A stretch of DNA of 60,607 bases from Lachnospiraceae bacterium (GCA_022773965.1 JALFNQ010000040.1:1-60607); one strand, 5' to 3'. Positions 41,743 to 51,130 are shown, counted from the first letter of the stretch. Made by a program: numbers and translations. Notes: generated by a model not told the origin, from the letters alone.

Positions 41743-43149
41743 TTACAATACCTTTATAAATTCTGCCCGCATATCCCAAAGTCCTTCCGGCATCATGCCC
41801 CGGGCCTTGATCTCTTCTACTTCAGCTACAAAATCCGCATCAATCCGCTCTCCCGGCACAAGAATTGGAATACCCGGCGGATACAGATATACATATTCAC
41901 CGCTGACTCTGCCGACAGCTTTTTTAAGAGCTACCGTCTCCCCCATGCGCTCCCTGGCTTCTGCAATGGAGCACACCTGCTCTCGTTCACGGTACATCTG
42001 CGCCACAAAGCCGCATTTCGGCGTCTCTTCCTTACGTAAAGCAGCATCTATCTGAAACAGTGCATCCGCCAGCCGTTCAAAGCCCTGTGGATCATCCATC
42101 AGCGAACAAAGCGCTGTCGCATACTCTCCGGAACACATTTCAAGCTGAAGATGATATCGCGCAAGCAGCTGATCATACAATTGCCTTCCATTGATATTGC
42201 AATTTTTCGTACTGATCAGGATCTTTGATGGATCAAGTGCAAATGCATCAGACCTGCCAAAATCCTCCTCCTGAATGACATGCAGATGACACAGTCTTTT
42301 GCTCTTTTCATAAAATTCCCGCAGATGCTCTGCCAATGCCGAAAAACGCACATCTCCCTCCGCCTGTAAAAAAGGCACCAGACGACTGATCCCTGCCATC
42401 AGGACATAGGAGGGGGAGCTGCTCTCATAAATATCGAGAAATTCCTCCAGCACCTGATCCTGCATACGATCCGAACACAAATGCATCACTGCACTCTGTG
42501 TAAACGCCGGAAGTGTCTTGTGTACACTCTGGATCACCAGATCTGCACCACAGCTGACCGCAGACCTGGGAAAAGCCGGATGAAAACCAAAATGCGCTCC
42601 ATGGGCTTCATCCACAATCAGGGGCTTTCCAAAGCTGTGCGCAATCTGCGCGATCGCCTCTATATCAGATACCACTCCGTCATAAGTCGGACTGGTCACA
42701 TACACAGCATCTATCTCCTCATCCTGTGAAAGCGCACGCCGGATCTGTTCCGGTGCAAGCGCACCCTGTATATCAAAATCACTGATCGGTGGATAAACAT
42801 AATGCGCATGAAGCTGCCGCAAAAACAGGGCATGATATGCCGCTTTATGGGAATTGCGTGCCATCAGAAGCTTTCCGCCCCGGGGTACGGCTGCCGAAAT
42901 CGCCGCCAGAATTCCACAGGTGCTTCCATTCACCAGAAAAAAACTGTGTTTCGCACCCACATACTGTGCCAGACGCGCCTGCTCTTCTTTTAAAATTCCC
43001 TGCGCGTGGTGAAGATTGTCAAATCCCTCTACTTCTGTAATATCCAGATGATAGGCATCTGCACCCAGCTCTATCTGCCGTTTGTGGCCAGGCATGTGAA
43101 AGGGATAAATATCTGACTGGTCATAGTTCTGTAATCGTTCCAGTAACAT
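41743..43149 (-). CDS. Orn/Lys/Arg decarboxylase-family PLP enzyme (YaaO/SpeA-like)
   Basis: 468 residues. YPFHMPGHKRQIELGADAYH start, FFLVNGSTCGILAAISAAV, VDEAHGAHFGFHPAFPRSA and the PLP lysine in VIQSVHKTLPAFTQSA. The C-terminal domain contains YLYPPGIPILVPGERI. Members decarboxylate arginine, lysine or ornithine, feeding polyamine synthesis; the substrate cannot be told here. It precedes the kinase gene as yaaO does in Bacillus, and is directly adjacent to the AbiE-like pair on the same strand (one base after its start). Confidence 0.92.
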   Translation of the reverse strand: MLLERLQNYDQSDIYPFHMPGHKRQIELGADAYHLDITEVEGFDNLHHAQGILKEEQARLAQYVGAKHSFFLVNGSTCGILAAISAAVPRGGKLLMARNSHKAAYHALFLRQLHAHYVYPPISDFDIQGALAPEQIRRALSQDEEIDAVYVTSPTYDGVVSDIEAIAQIAHSFGKPLIVDEAHGAHFGFHPAFPRSAVSCGADLVIQSVHKTLPAFTQSAVMHLCSDRMQDQVLEEFLDIYESSSPSYVLMAGISRLVPFLQAEGDVRFSALAEHLREFYEKSKRLCHLHVIQEEDFGRSDAFALDPSKILISTKNCNINGRQLYDQLLARYHLQLEMCSGEYATALCSLMDDPQGFERLADALFQIDAALRKEETPKCGFVAQMYREREQVCSIAEARERMGETVALKKAVGRVSGEYVYLYPPGIPILVPGERIDADFVAEVEEIKARGMMPEGLWDMRAEFIKVL

Positions 43150-44049
43150 TTAATCCAAATACCTCCCAAGATCAGAAATCCAGCTGCCAAGATAGACCAT
43201 TCCCTGCAAGCTGGCACTCCAGGGCGGCATGAGAAACTTCCAGAATCTCCCGTAGACCTCCTGCCACGATATAGCCGTGCTTCCCTGCTTTTTTGCATAG
43301 GATCTCCATTTCTTTTCCATATACGGATAATTGAAATAGCGCTCCATCTGCGCGTATCGCAGCTCATCCATCACAATCCCATGCCGGGAACAAAAGCTGC
43401 CCAGGCTTTTCTGAAAGCTCCTGCCCTCAAAATCCAGCTCGCCCAGCGCCTCATAAATACGCGCATAAGCTCCCATATCACCGATCAGCTCCAGCTTTGA
43501 AAGCACTTCACCGAGATCATCATAAAACAGCTCCAAAGCCGGATAAACAGCAATCTGACATGTTTTGTTGTTTTCCATGACAAGCCGGAGCGGATGATCT
43601 GTGGCCGGATGATCAAAGCTTCCTTCCTCCACCGGATCTACGATCAATTCTACCGGCATGCGCATATCATCCAGCACCGCCAGTAATTCCACCACCAGCC
43701 GGTGTCCATTCATCCGCGACCGCCAGCTCCAGAGAATGTTCGTCTCTGTCTCCCACTTGATGGTACTTTTCAGAAAAACAGCAAAATCCGCTTTGCAAAA
43801 GCGCTCATCCGGCCGTATGACATAAACATAATGCAGCCGGTGTCCCGTATTCTTATCCAGACCGTGAAGTCCCAGCACTCCCGGATTTTTTAAAAGCAGG
43901 CGTTTCCCCCGTTCAGATGACGCAAGCTTCACTGCCAGCTGCTCCATCACATAACATGACAACAGCTTTTCCATTGGAATTGCAAGCTCTCCACTCTTTT
44001 CTAAAAGTGCAGCCTTTCCGATCAGATTCCTTTTTGGACTTTTTCCCAA
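43150..44049 (-). CDS. AbiEii-like protein with eroded nucleotidyltransferase motif
   Basis: 299 residues. The C-terminal half follows the AbiEii pattern: YARIYEALGELDFEGRSFQ, YFNYPYMEKKWRSYAKKQG and a terminal FWKFLMPP. The N-terminal half, where AbiEii has a glycine pair and a DxD metal site, reads LLLKNPGVLGLHGLDKNTGH and FCKADFAVFL, so those residues seem altered. AbiEii toxins nucleotidylate tRNA acceptor stems; this protein may be inactive or have another activity. It is directly downstream of the AbiEi-like gene (stop and start adjoin). Confidence 0.65.
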   Translation of the reverse strand: MGKSPKRNLIGKAALLEKSGELAIPMEKLLSCYVMEQLAVKLASSERGKRLLLKNPGVLGLHGLDKNTGHRLHYVYVIRPDERFCKADFAVFLKSTIKWETETNILWSWRSRMNGHRLVVELLAVLDDMRMPVELIVDPVEEGSFDHPATDHPLRLVMENNKTCQIAVYPALELFYDDLGEVLSKLELIGDMGAYARIYEALGELDFEGRSFQKSLGSFCSRHGIVMDELRYAQMERYFNYPYMEKKWRSYAKKQGSTAISWQEVYGRFWKFLMPPWSASLQGMVYLGSWISDLGRYLD

Positions 44050-44670
44050 TTACAGCCACACCCCAATCCGGTTTTGTACCTTACTTAATACCTTTCGCTC
44101 CTTTGCATAGCACAGAAGCTTTGAAATATCCTTCGAGGGCTCTGCAAGATATGCCCGCAACGCCCGTTTCAGATCTTCCCTGTCCAGACGATCCTCATAT
44201 TTCAGGCAGTCGCACATCAGACGCTCCTTCTCATAGATCTTCATCATCCCTCCGCCAAACATCGTCTCTGTCACCCCCAGCGATAACACCTTCGGCTCAC
44301 TGTAATAGGGATGCACAAAAGGATAATTCAGATGAAAACGGGATTTTGATGTATTCTTATCTACAGCGATCTGATATTCTGCCGGCTTTACAGGCAGATA
44401 ACCATAAATGAAAAGTGCACTTTCCATCGTCAATACACCATCTTCACCAAATAAACGATAGACCATCTCGTCTTCTGAGAGCTGATCCTCCTGCAAGCTG
44501 TAATAACCGTTTTTCACCCGCAAAAGTACCCCCCAGTCCACAAAGCTCTGGATCCGTCGATAATCAATACCAAGCGTGTACAGCTCCGATGCCTTTACGA
44601 CACCATCATGAGCCTTCACAAGCTCCCGGATCGCAGTTTCGTCCCTTTCCCACTTTTCTTCTCTTGTCAT
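44050..44670 (-). CDS. AbiEi-like antitoxin/regulator
   Basis: 206 residues from ATG 44670, with GGAAGG seven bases upstream; the longer frame begins before the predicted transcript start. N-terminal winged helix (LVKAHDGVVKASELYTLGID, YRRIQSFVDWGVLLRVKNGY), then the AbiEi core LTMESALFIYGYLPVKPAEY, VTETMFGGGMMKIYEKERLM and CDCLKYEDRLDREDLKRAL. AbiEi represses its own operon and antagonises AbiEii. A strong promoter lies just upstream. Confidence 0.85.
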   Translation of the reverse strand: MTREEKWERDETAIRELVKAHDGVVKASELYTLGIDYRRIQSFVDWGVLLRVKNGYYSLQEDQLSEDEMVYRLFGEDGVLTMESALFIYGYLPVKPAEYQIAVDKNTSKSRFHLNYPFVHPYYSEPKVLSLGVTETMFGGGMMKIYEKERLMCDCLKYEDRLDREDLKRALRAYLAEPSKDISKLLCYAKERKVLSKVQNRIGVWL

Positions 44671-44751
44671 GGACAAACCTTCCACCCTTTCCAATTTGTG
44701 TAGAAATGCTGATTTTTTCCGCTCAATGAATGTAATATTGGTTCTTTTTTT

Positions 44752-44780
44752 AGTATACGATTTTCCTTCTAGTTTGTCAA
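44752..44780 (-). promoter_or_regulatory. Sigma-A promoter of the AbiE-like operon
   Basis: Minus strand TTGACA (44780-44775), 17 bp, TATACT (44757-44752). Near-consensus. The transcript starts near 44745, so the coding start must lie downstream, which supports 44670. Confidence 0.8.
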
Positions 44781-44807
44781 TCATGTCGTTTTTTGGATAT
44801 TATTTAC

Positions 44808-44836
44808 TTGAATTTTAACATAAGGTGTCCTATAAT
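44808..44836 (+). promoter_or_regulatory. Sigma-A promoter of the 168-residue gene
   Basis: TTGAAT (44808-44813), 17 bp, TATAAT (44831-44836) on the plus strand, back to back with the AbiE promoter. Confidence 0.8.
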
Positions 44837-44898
44837 CACTTTAAGACAAAAGAAAAAGTCGCAAGAGACATTTAGACGCAGATTTTCAGGAGGCACCT

Positions 44899-45405
44899 AT
44901 GGACGATACGATCAAAAAGAACCCTTCGAGGAAGGAATGCGAAAAAGCAATCCGGCGCATCCTCATCACAGAGATTCTGGAAAATGGCAAAAATAAACAT
45001 TTTCGTATGGCAACGGACTTCATCAAATACTTCGAGGCGCTTTATCCCCCCTCTGACAGCCTGACCAAGCAGGTTCAGCGTGCCGTAAAGGCAATGAATA
45101 TGCCGAAAGATGAAGATGGCTTTTTTATCATTGACCGCACACCGGAACAGGTGGCTCAGGATAAAGAGATTCACATGCTGCTTGAACAGGCAGGCGCACA
45201 CATAGAATCACTGGATGATTGTGAACGTCTCTTTCTTGCCCTTGACCCTGATTACCGTGATTACATTACCTATCGCATTTCCCACTCAGATACGCTGCGT
45301 GAAAAGTATGTGACGATCCAGGAAACAAACAATGGACTGATCATCTACACCAGAGACAAAAAGAAGCTGGAGCAGATACTCCAGCGTCTCATGCTGATCG
45401 GCTAA
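44899..45405 (+). CDS. Protein of unknown function (168 residues)
   Basis: Starts after CAGGAGG with a consensus promoter. The N-terminal half is charged and helical (RKECEKAIRRILITEILENG, TDFIKYFEALYPPS) with a possible helix-turn-helix near SDSLTKQVQRAVKAMNMPKD, then FFIIDRTPEQVAQDKEIHML. The second half is ISHSDTLREKYVTIQETNNG, LIIYTRDKKKLEQIL. There are no membrane segments. The basic first half and acidic second half could be a DNA-binding regulator with a ligand domain (ArgR-like in size), but no family is certain. Monocistronic, between divergent AbiE and convergent D,D-carboxypeptidase genes. Confidence 0.6.
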   Translation: MDDTIKKNPSRKECEKAIRRILITEILENGKNKHFRMATDFIKYFEALYPPSDSLTKQVQRAVKAMNMPKDEDGFFIIDRTPEQVAQDKEIHMLLEQAGAHIESLDDCERLFLALDPDYRDYITYRISHSDTLREKYVTIQETNNGLIIYTRDKKKLEQILQRLMLIG

Positions 45406-45430
45406 ACCGAACATGTTTTCTCTATAAAAA

Positions 45431-46882
45431 TTAAAACCTCAGATGTTTGCTTTTCCTTATCTTTTTTGTCCGTCTGCGACTCTTTCTCGTATCACGGATC
45501 GTCTGATAGCGTCTGCGTTCCATTCGTCGGCTTCTCATGCCGGCGATCTTTTGACGGATCACATAAGAATGAGTTCCCAACCAATACAATAACAGAACAA
45601 GTATCACAACACCTGCCACTGCACCGGCTGCCATACCTATATTTCTTGCGTTGATCTCAATATGGATACTATGGGGATCCTGTGTTTGCTGTTCCTCTAT
45701 CTCTTCCGGCACAGGCTCCGGTACTCCCTCATCTTCCTCCAGGTCACCGCCAACATTTTCCCTAAAGACATAGTCATATGCACCAAGATCGTTCATTTTC
45801 ACATCCGCTTTTCCAACGATACGGTCTGCATAGGAATACACCAGTGTACCAAGCACATCCTCATCAATGCTCTCATACTCAATGTCAGATTTCAGATCCG
45901 AAAAAGATACATTGACCGGAACGATCACCGTTGCATCCTCATCAATGCTGGCAAACGCCTGCGTATCCTCATCAGCTGATGCATCCTCTACATGCTCTGC
46001 CACATGAAGCAGCTTAAAATTGTCAAAACAGTAATCAAACATTGTACGCGTATCTGTATAATGATTCGGAGATGTTTCCCTCATCACAACACAGACAAGC
46101 GGCATATCACCCTTTTGGGCAAAGGAGACAAGTGTACTTCCTGCCGCCCTCGTAAATCCGGTCTTACCACCTGTCGCATACTCATACAGGTATTCATAGT
46201 TTCCATGAAAAGGATAGACCATCAGATGATGATTGTGTAACGGTGTGGAATCCGAATGCTTATTTGTCGGCGGGATCGTGTAGGACTGGGCACCGGCAAT
46301 CACACGAAATGTCTCATTTTTATATGCCTCAGCAGAGATAAGCGCCATATCATGTGCACTTGTCCAATGCTCTTCATCCGGCAGACCATTCGGATTGTTA
46401 AAATGAGTGTTCGTACAGCCCAGCTCTTTCGCACGCTCATTCATCATCTTCGTAAAATTCGCCATGGTGCCGCCCACATGCTCACCGATAGCCCAGGCAC
46501 ACTCATTAGCCGACTCCAGCATCATGCCATACAGACATTCCTCCATCGTCATCTCTTCGCCGAGATCGCGGCTGATATGGGAAGTATCTCCCTCATTTTT
46601 ATACACGGCATCCGCAGAAAATGTAACAATCTCATCCAATGAAGAATTTTCCAGTGCAAGTAACGCCGTCATGATCTTTGTGATACTGGCAGGATAATTC
46701 TGCTCGTCCATATTTCTCTCATAGAGGATCGTACCTGTCGTGATCTCCATCACACAGATCGACGGAGCCTCCACATCCGGCATTTTTGGCCATTTTTCCC
46801 CGGCATGCACCGGAACTGAAAGATTTATTACACATAACAAAACTGCCATCAGACAGCTGATCACTTTTTTTTGTTTTTTCAT
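45431..46882 (-). CDS. D-alanyl-D-alanine carboxypeptidase (family S11, DacF/PBP5-like) with membrane tail
   Basis: 483 residues. Signal peptide about 1-28 (VISCLMAVLLCVINLSVPVH). Active-site motifs: SxxK in YPASITKIMTALLALE, SxN in ESANECAWAIG, KTG in ATGGKTGFTRAAGSTLVS. After the catalytic and beta domains come an acidic linker (EDEGVPEPVPEEIEEQQ), a transmembrane helix (MAAGAVAGVVILVLLLYWLG) and a basic cytoplasmic tail (RRMERRRYQTIRDTRKSRRR). It trims the terminal D-Ala of peptidoglycan stems. The helix followed by a long basic tail differs from the amphipathic anchor of typical PBP5. Confidence 0.93.
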   Translation of the reverse strand: MKKQKKVISCLMAVLLCVINLSVPVHAGEKWPKMPDVEAPSICVMEITTGTILYERNMDEQNYPASITKIMTALLALENSSLDEIVTFSADAVYKNEGDTSHISRDLGEEMTMEECLYGMMLESANECAWAIGEHVGGTMANFTKMMNERAKELGCTNTHFNNPNGLPDEEHWTSAHDMALISAEAYKNETFRVIAGAQSYTIPPTNKHSDSTPLHNHHLMVYPFHGNYEYLYEYATGGKTGFTRAAGSTLVSFAQKGDMPLVCVVMRETSPNHYTDTRTMFDYCFDNFKLLHVAEHVEDASADEDTQAFASIDEDATVIVPVNVSFSDLKSDIEYESIDEDVLGTLVYSYADRIVGKADVKMNDLGAYDYVFRENVGGDLEEDEGVPEPVPEEIEEQQTQDPHSIHIEINARNIGMAAGAVAGVVILVLLLYWLGTHSYVIRQKIAGMRSRRMERRRYQTIRDTRKSRRRTKKIRKSKHLRF

Positions 46883-46981
46883 GATTTCCTCATTTTTATC
46901 TTGATTTTAGTATTTTCCTATTTTAGTATAATATCCGTGAATATGTTACGCAAGACTTTTTTAAGGAGAAAATCTGACGAT

Positions 46982-47629
46982 ATGAGACTTCGAAATATCC
47001 CCGGCGCAGACGCCGCAGTGGCTGCCTGCCCCTATGTCATTGATGATCCCGCCGCCCTGCGAGGGAAATGGAATACACATTTTGAAAAAGAACAGCCGAT
47101 CCATATCGAGGTCGGTATGGGAAAAGGCCAGTTTCTCTTTGGCCAGGCAGCTGCACACCCTGAGATCAACTACATCGGAATCGAGCGCTACACCAGCGTG
47201 CTGCTGCGGGCCATCCAGAAGATCGATCCGGAAGATCCACCGAAAAATATGCTTTTTGTGTGCATGGATACCGCTGAGCTTCCGGCTGTTTTTGCCCCGG
47301 ATGAGATTTCCCGGATCTATCTGAACTTTTCCGATCCGTGGCCCAAGGATCGTCACGCCCGCAGACGCCTGACCTCCTCTGAGTTTTTAGCCCGCTACGA
47401 TCAGGTTCTGATCCCTGATGGAACCATCGAATTCAAAACTGACAATCGCGGGCTTTTTGACTTTTCTCTGGAAGAGATTGGTTCCTCTGATTTATGGAAG
47501 GTAACAGCACACACCTTTGACCTTCATCATACACCTGAAATGTTTGCCGGTAATATTATGACCGAATACGAAGAAAAATTTTCATCGCAGGGCAATCCGA
47601 TCTGTAAACTGATCGCCACGCGAAAATAA
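46982..47629 (+). CDS. trmB: tRNA (guanine46-N7)-methyltransferase
   Basis: 215 residues from ATG 46982 (AAGGAG about 13 bases upstream). A TATAAT box at 46927-46932 places the transcript start near 46939, which argues against the longer frame from 46871. Features: IHIEVGMGKGQFLFGQA (SAM site), YIGIERYTSVLLRAIQK, YLNFSDPWPKDRHARRRLT and GTIEFKTDN, the TrmB signature. It makes m7G46 in the tRNA variable loop. It has a long bidirectional terminator after it. Confidence 0.95.
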   Translation: MRLRNIPGADAAVAACPYVIDDPAALRGKWNTHFEKEQPIHIEVGMGKGQFLFGQAAAHPEINYIGIERYTSVLLRAIQKIDPEDPPKNMLFVCMDTAELPAVFAPDEISRIYLNFSDPWPKDRHARRRLTSSEFLARYDQVLIPDGTIEFKTDNRGLFDFSLEEIGSSDLWKVTAHTFDLHHTPEMFAGNIMTEYEEKFSSQGNPICKLIATRK

Positions 47630-47690
47630 AGCCCCTGCGATAGATCGATCAAAATAAATATTGCGTACATCTTTTGAATGGTACAAAATA

Positions 47691-47751
47691 AAAAATGTCG
47701 CATAGACTAAATAAAAGAATTTATTTAGGTTCTATGCGACATCATTTTTTT
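47691..47751. terminator. Long bidirectional terminator between trmB and the convergent 379-codon frame
   Basis: Arms of about 21 bases (ATGTCGCATAG... at 47695-47715 with ...CTATGCGACAT at 47720-47742, small bulge) flanked by A's on one side and T's on the other. Confidence 0.85.
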
Positions 47752-47915
47752 CATTCCTGCCGCCGTCATTTTCATCCAAACGGCAAATTACAGGAGCGCT
47801 GTGAATGTATCCACCGCGCATTTTTAGAGATCATCAAGCTGCTGAACTGTGTCTGATCCTTAATCAAAGGCATCCATACACAGCCTTTGATTCTACAAGA
47901 GCCAGAATTTGTCCA

Positions 47916-49037
47916 TCAATCACACGAAAGCTCCACCGTCAGATCATCCCGACCCTTCACAAAATAACTCATATACCACTCCCGCACCGGTGTCGGCTCA
48001 AAAAACAGCGGCGAGCAGATGCTCTTCATCCGAAGCTCTGACTTCACACTTCCTGCCACAAACACCGAGGTCGGTCCACTTGCACTGCCAATGACCGCCA
48101 CAGAAGAAGCCGCACCCCCACCACGCCCCTTCACGATCGGAGCATCACCTTCGGCACATGCTTTCAGGCAAAACTGCTCCTCACCGGTCTGCGGTTCGAC
48201 TGCATAATAAACCGTCTCAAAATGAGAAGGATACAGCATTTCCGGTTCATTTTCCCCATGCAGCCGTCTCATCCGCTCTAAATGCTCACCCGGAAGCTCA
48301 TTCGATTCAATGTGATCGATATGCAGCGTATATTTTTCTCCGGTAACTGGATGCACCAGCGGAATCTGCTGCTTTTCCCCGGTCAGAATAAAATGTTCTC
48401 CCGGCATATGTGCCTCACGCTCATAAAATGTGATTGTCAGACCGGACAGATCCTCCACATGTCCCTCGTCCCACAGAAAATGCGCACGGGAAATACTGTA
48501 TGAAAGAGATTGGTCCAATCCATAATGCTCCATACATGCCAGCGCAACGGGATCATTTTCCACTTTTCCACAATCCTCTTCAAAATCAGGAGCATTGTCC
48601 ACATCTGAACCGGAAGTTATTCCCTGCCCCGGCTCCTCAGGCATATAATGCAGCCCGCTGCTGCACCGCGTGCGCAGCTCCACATCGCCCCGGCTCACAC
48701 GGATCGCCGCGTTTGGCGCTGTGGGATTTTCAAGCTGAAGCCGTTCAAATAATTCCTCGTCAAAATGTTCCTCCAGATGGGCTGACTGGTACTTCTCCAT
48801 AAATGCTTTCAGCTCCTTTGGATCCGTCTGTTTACAATAATCGATCACAAGACCCTTCTCGCAGGTGTATACAGACAGGATCTTCCATATCTCACCGCAC
48901 CAGCTGACCTCCTGATTCACCGGATGCTCCACTGTGGAAAGTGGACGCTCCATCTCCATTCCCGCCTCAAAGGCAGGATCTTCCTCTCTGGCACTGCCCC
49001 AGAAATTATCATCAAATAATACTTTCCAATCACTCAT
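47916..49037 (-). CDS. Cytoplasmic protein of unknown function with an OadB-like GPTS motif
   Basis: 373 residues from ATG 49037 (GGAACG upstream; ATG 49055 has no site). No signal peptide or membrane helix. Composition is Asp/Glu/His-rich; segments include ISRAHFLWDEGHVEDLSGLT and TGEKYTLHIDHIESNELPGE. Near the C-terminus AASSVAVIGSASGPTSVFVA matches the IIGGADGPTSIFVA motif of sodium-pumping decarboxylase beta subunits, although this protein is soluble. Followed by EPTPVREWYMSYFVKGRDD. Family not recognised; seems Clostridia-specific. Convergent with trmB and upstream-neighboured by the ABC-F gene. Confidence 0.65.
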   Translation of the reverse strand: MSDWKVLFDDNFWGSAREEDPAFEAGMEMERPLSTVEHPVNQEVSWCGEIWKILSVYTCEKGLVIDYCKQTDPKELKAFMEKYQSAHLEEHFDEELFERLQLENPTAPNAAIRVSRGDVELRTRCSSGLHYMPEEPGQGITSGSDVDNAPDFEEDCGKVENDPVALACMEHYGLDQSLSYSISRAHFLWDEGHVEDLSGLTITFYEREAHMPGEHFILTGEKQQIPLVHPVTGEKYTLHIDHIESNELPGEHLERMRRLHGENEPEMLYPSHFETVYYAVEPQTGEEQFCLKACAEGDAPIVKGRGGGAASSVAVIGSASGPTSVFVAGSVKSELRMKSICSPLFFEPTPVREWYMSYFVKGRDDLTVELSCD

Positions 49038-49147
49038 CGTTCCATCACACTCCATTTTTACAACGGAATTTTCGTTACATTTCAGACTCCATCCTGAAAT
49101 GTAACGGATTTTCCACTCACCCCATATCCGATTACTACCAGTATCAT

Positions 49148-51130
49148 CTACTCTTTGGAAGCCATGATCTCCTCATATTTTTCCTGCAGATACATCCAGC
49201 GCTCCATGCGCTCCTCAAGCGCTCCTTCTGTCTGCTCTTTTTCACTCATCAGCTCATTCAGCTTCACAAAATCCTTTGCATTGGCGGCAATCTGCCCCTC
49301 CAAAGACTCTATTTTTTCCTCCAGAGCAGCAATCTGATCCTCGATAGTCTCCCAGTCCTGCTGCTCCTTATAAGTGAATTTTACCTTCACAGAATGTGCT
49401 CGTCCCTGTCTAGCGCGCTCCTGCGCCCGATAATCTGTCCCGGATACATCAACCGGTGCAGCTTTGTCAGTCCCATTTATATTCTCTCCTACAGATCCGG
49501 CTTTTCCTGAACCATTCTTTCCGGCATCCCCGGGTAGCTCGCCAACAACACGCTCCATCTCTCTCACCAGTGCATAATCGCTGTAATTTCCCTCAAACTG
49601 ACGAATACCGCCCGGCTCAAACACAAATAACCTCTTCGTCACGCGATCTAAAAAATAACGGTCATGGGACACAACGATCACAATCCCGTCAAAGGAATCC
49701 AGATAATCCTCCAAAATCGTCAGTGTCTGAATATCCAGATCATTCGTCGGCTCATCCAAAATGAGCACATTCGGAGCCTCCATGAGTACACGGAGCAGAT
49801 TTAACCGCTTCTTCTCACCTCCGGACAGCTTTTCAATCCGCGCATACTGCTCCTGCGGCGGGAATAAAAATTTGTCCAGCATGGATGAAGCAGACACCAG
49901 GCCATCCTTTGTGCGCACATATTCTGCCGTGTCACGGATATAGTCAATGACCCGTGCCTGTGGATCCATATAAGCAATACCGGCAGAAGGGTTATTTTCC
50001 CATTCTTGGGAATAATAGCCAATCTTTACTGTCTGACCGACAACGACCTCTCCCTCATCCGGCGAAATGAACCCGGCAATGATCTTCATCATCGTCGTTT
50101 TTCCACATCCATTTTCACCTACAAATCCAATCCGGTCACCTTTCAGGAAAATGTAAGTAAAATCAGAAAATAGCTTCCTGCCATAACTCTTGCCCACATG
50201 ATGCAGCTCCACCGTCGTACGTCCCAGACGACTCGATATGGAAGAAAGCTCCACACTGCCATCTCTGACAGGCGCTCTTCGGCTTTTCAGCTCCTCATAG
50301 CGCTCCAGTCTTGCCTTCTGCTTTGTAGTTCTGGCACGCGCACCGCGCTTTACCCATTCCAGCTCCACCCGAAGGATCGACTGACGCTTGCGCTCATCGG
50401 CATCCTCCATGTCCTCTCTGGCCGCCTTCAGCTCCAGAAATCCGGCATAATTGGCATCATAACTGTACATCTGGCCTTTATCGATCTCAACAATGCGGTT
50501 CACAACACTATCCAGAAAATAGCGGTCATGCGTCACCAGTACAACAGCTCCTCTGTATTTTTTCAGATAGTTTTCCAGCCACTGGGACGTCTGGCTGTCC
50601 AGATGGTTTGTCGGCTCATCCATCAATAAAATATCCGCTTCTGAAAGCAGCGTACGCACGATCGCCACACGTTTTTTCAGACCACCGGACAAAGTATATA
50701 CCGCCACATCAAAATCCGTGATGCCCAGTTCGGCAAGCATCTGCTTCGCCTGCGCCTCCATGGAAAAATGGCTGGTATCCACAGAAATCTCCTGCATATC
50801 CGGCAAGGACTGCGTCACATCCCCGCCAAATGGCTGCAGTCCTCTACCCGGAAAGGTATCCATACCCAGCGCCGCCTGTATAACGGTCATATTTTCTGCA
50901 AACACCGGCTGCTGAGGCAGCATGCACACAACAACGTGGTTTGCAAGCACGATACGACCATCATCAGGTTCCTCCTCCCCTGCCATCATACGCAGCAAAG
51001 TAGATTTTCCGGTGCCATTAATACCAATAATCCCTACCTTCTCTCCTTCCTGTAAATAAAAGGAAGCCTTATCAAACAGCTTACGCTCCGAGTAATTTTT
51101 TTCAATATTCTCTAGTGTTAATATATTCAT
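49148..51130 (-). CDS. ABC-F ATPase (Uup-like) with C-terminal coiled coil
   Basis: 660 residues from ATG 51130 (CAGGAG upstream). No membrane domain. Two ABC domains: GINGTGKSTLLRMMAGEEE with LSGGLKKRVAIVRTLLSEAD and LLMDEPTNHLD, then GENGCGKTTMMKIIAGF with LSGGEKKRLNLLRVLM and LILDEPTNDLD. A C-terminal helical region (EQQDWETIEDQIAALEEKIE ...) forms the coiled coil typical of Uup. ABC-F proteins act on ribosomes or, for Uup, on branched DNA or stalled ribosomes. Resistance function is not implied. Confidence 0.93.
   Translation of the reverse strand: MNILTLENIEKNYSERKLFDKASFYLQEGEKVGIIGINGTGKSTLLRMMAGEEEPDDGRIVLANHVVVCMLPQQPVFAENMTVIQAALGMDTFPGRGLQPFGGDVTQSLPDMQEISVDTSHFSMEAQAKQMLAELGITDFDVAVYTLSGGLKKRVAIVRTLLSEADILLMDEPTNHLDSQTSQWLENYLKKYRGAVVLVTHDRYFLDSVVNRIVEIDKGQMYSYDANYAGFLELKAAREDMEDADERKRQSILRVELEWVKRGARARTTKQKARLERYEELKSRRAPVRDGSVELSSISSRLGRTTVELHHVGKSYGRKLFSDFTYIFLKGDRIGFVGENGCGKTTMMKIIAGFISPDEGEVVVGQTVKIGYYSQEWENNPSAGIAYMDPQARVIDYIRDTAEYVRTKDGLVSASSMLDKFLFPPQEQYARIEKLSGGEKKRLNLLRVLMEAPNVLILDEPTNDLDIQTLTILEDYLDSFDGIVIVVSHDRYFLDRVTKRLFVFEPGGIRQFEGNYSDYALVREMERVVGELPGDAGKNGSGKAGSVGENINGTDKAAPVDVSGTDYRAQERARQGRAHSVKVKFTYKEQQDWETIEDQIAALEEKIESLEGQIAANAKDFVKLNELMSEKEQTEGALEERMERWMYLQEKYEEIMASKE

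Noticed and set aside
44761-44836. Additional LytTR site upstream of the 168-residue gene
   Set aside because: ATGTCGTTTTTTGG resembles half a site, but no second half lies 20-22 bp away; a consensus sigma-A promoter explains the region.
47660-47700. LytTR-type site near trmB end
   Set aside because: GAATGGTACAAAA is only superficially similar; the sequence is part of the flank of a long terminator and has no paired half-site.
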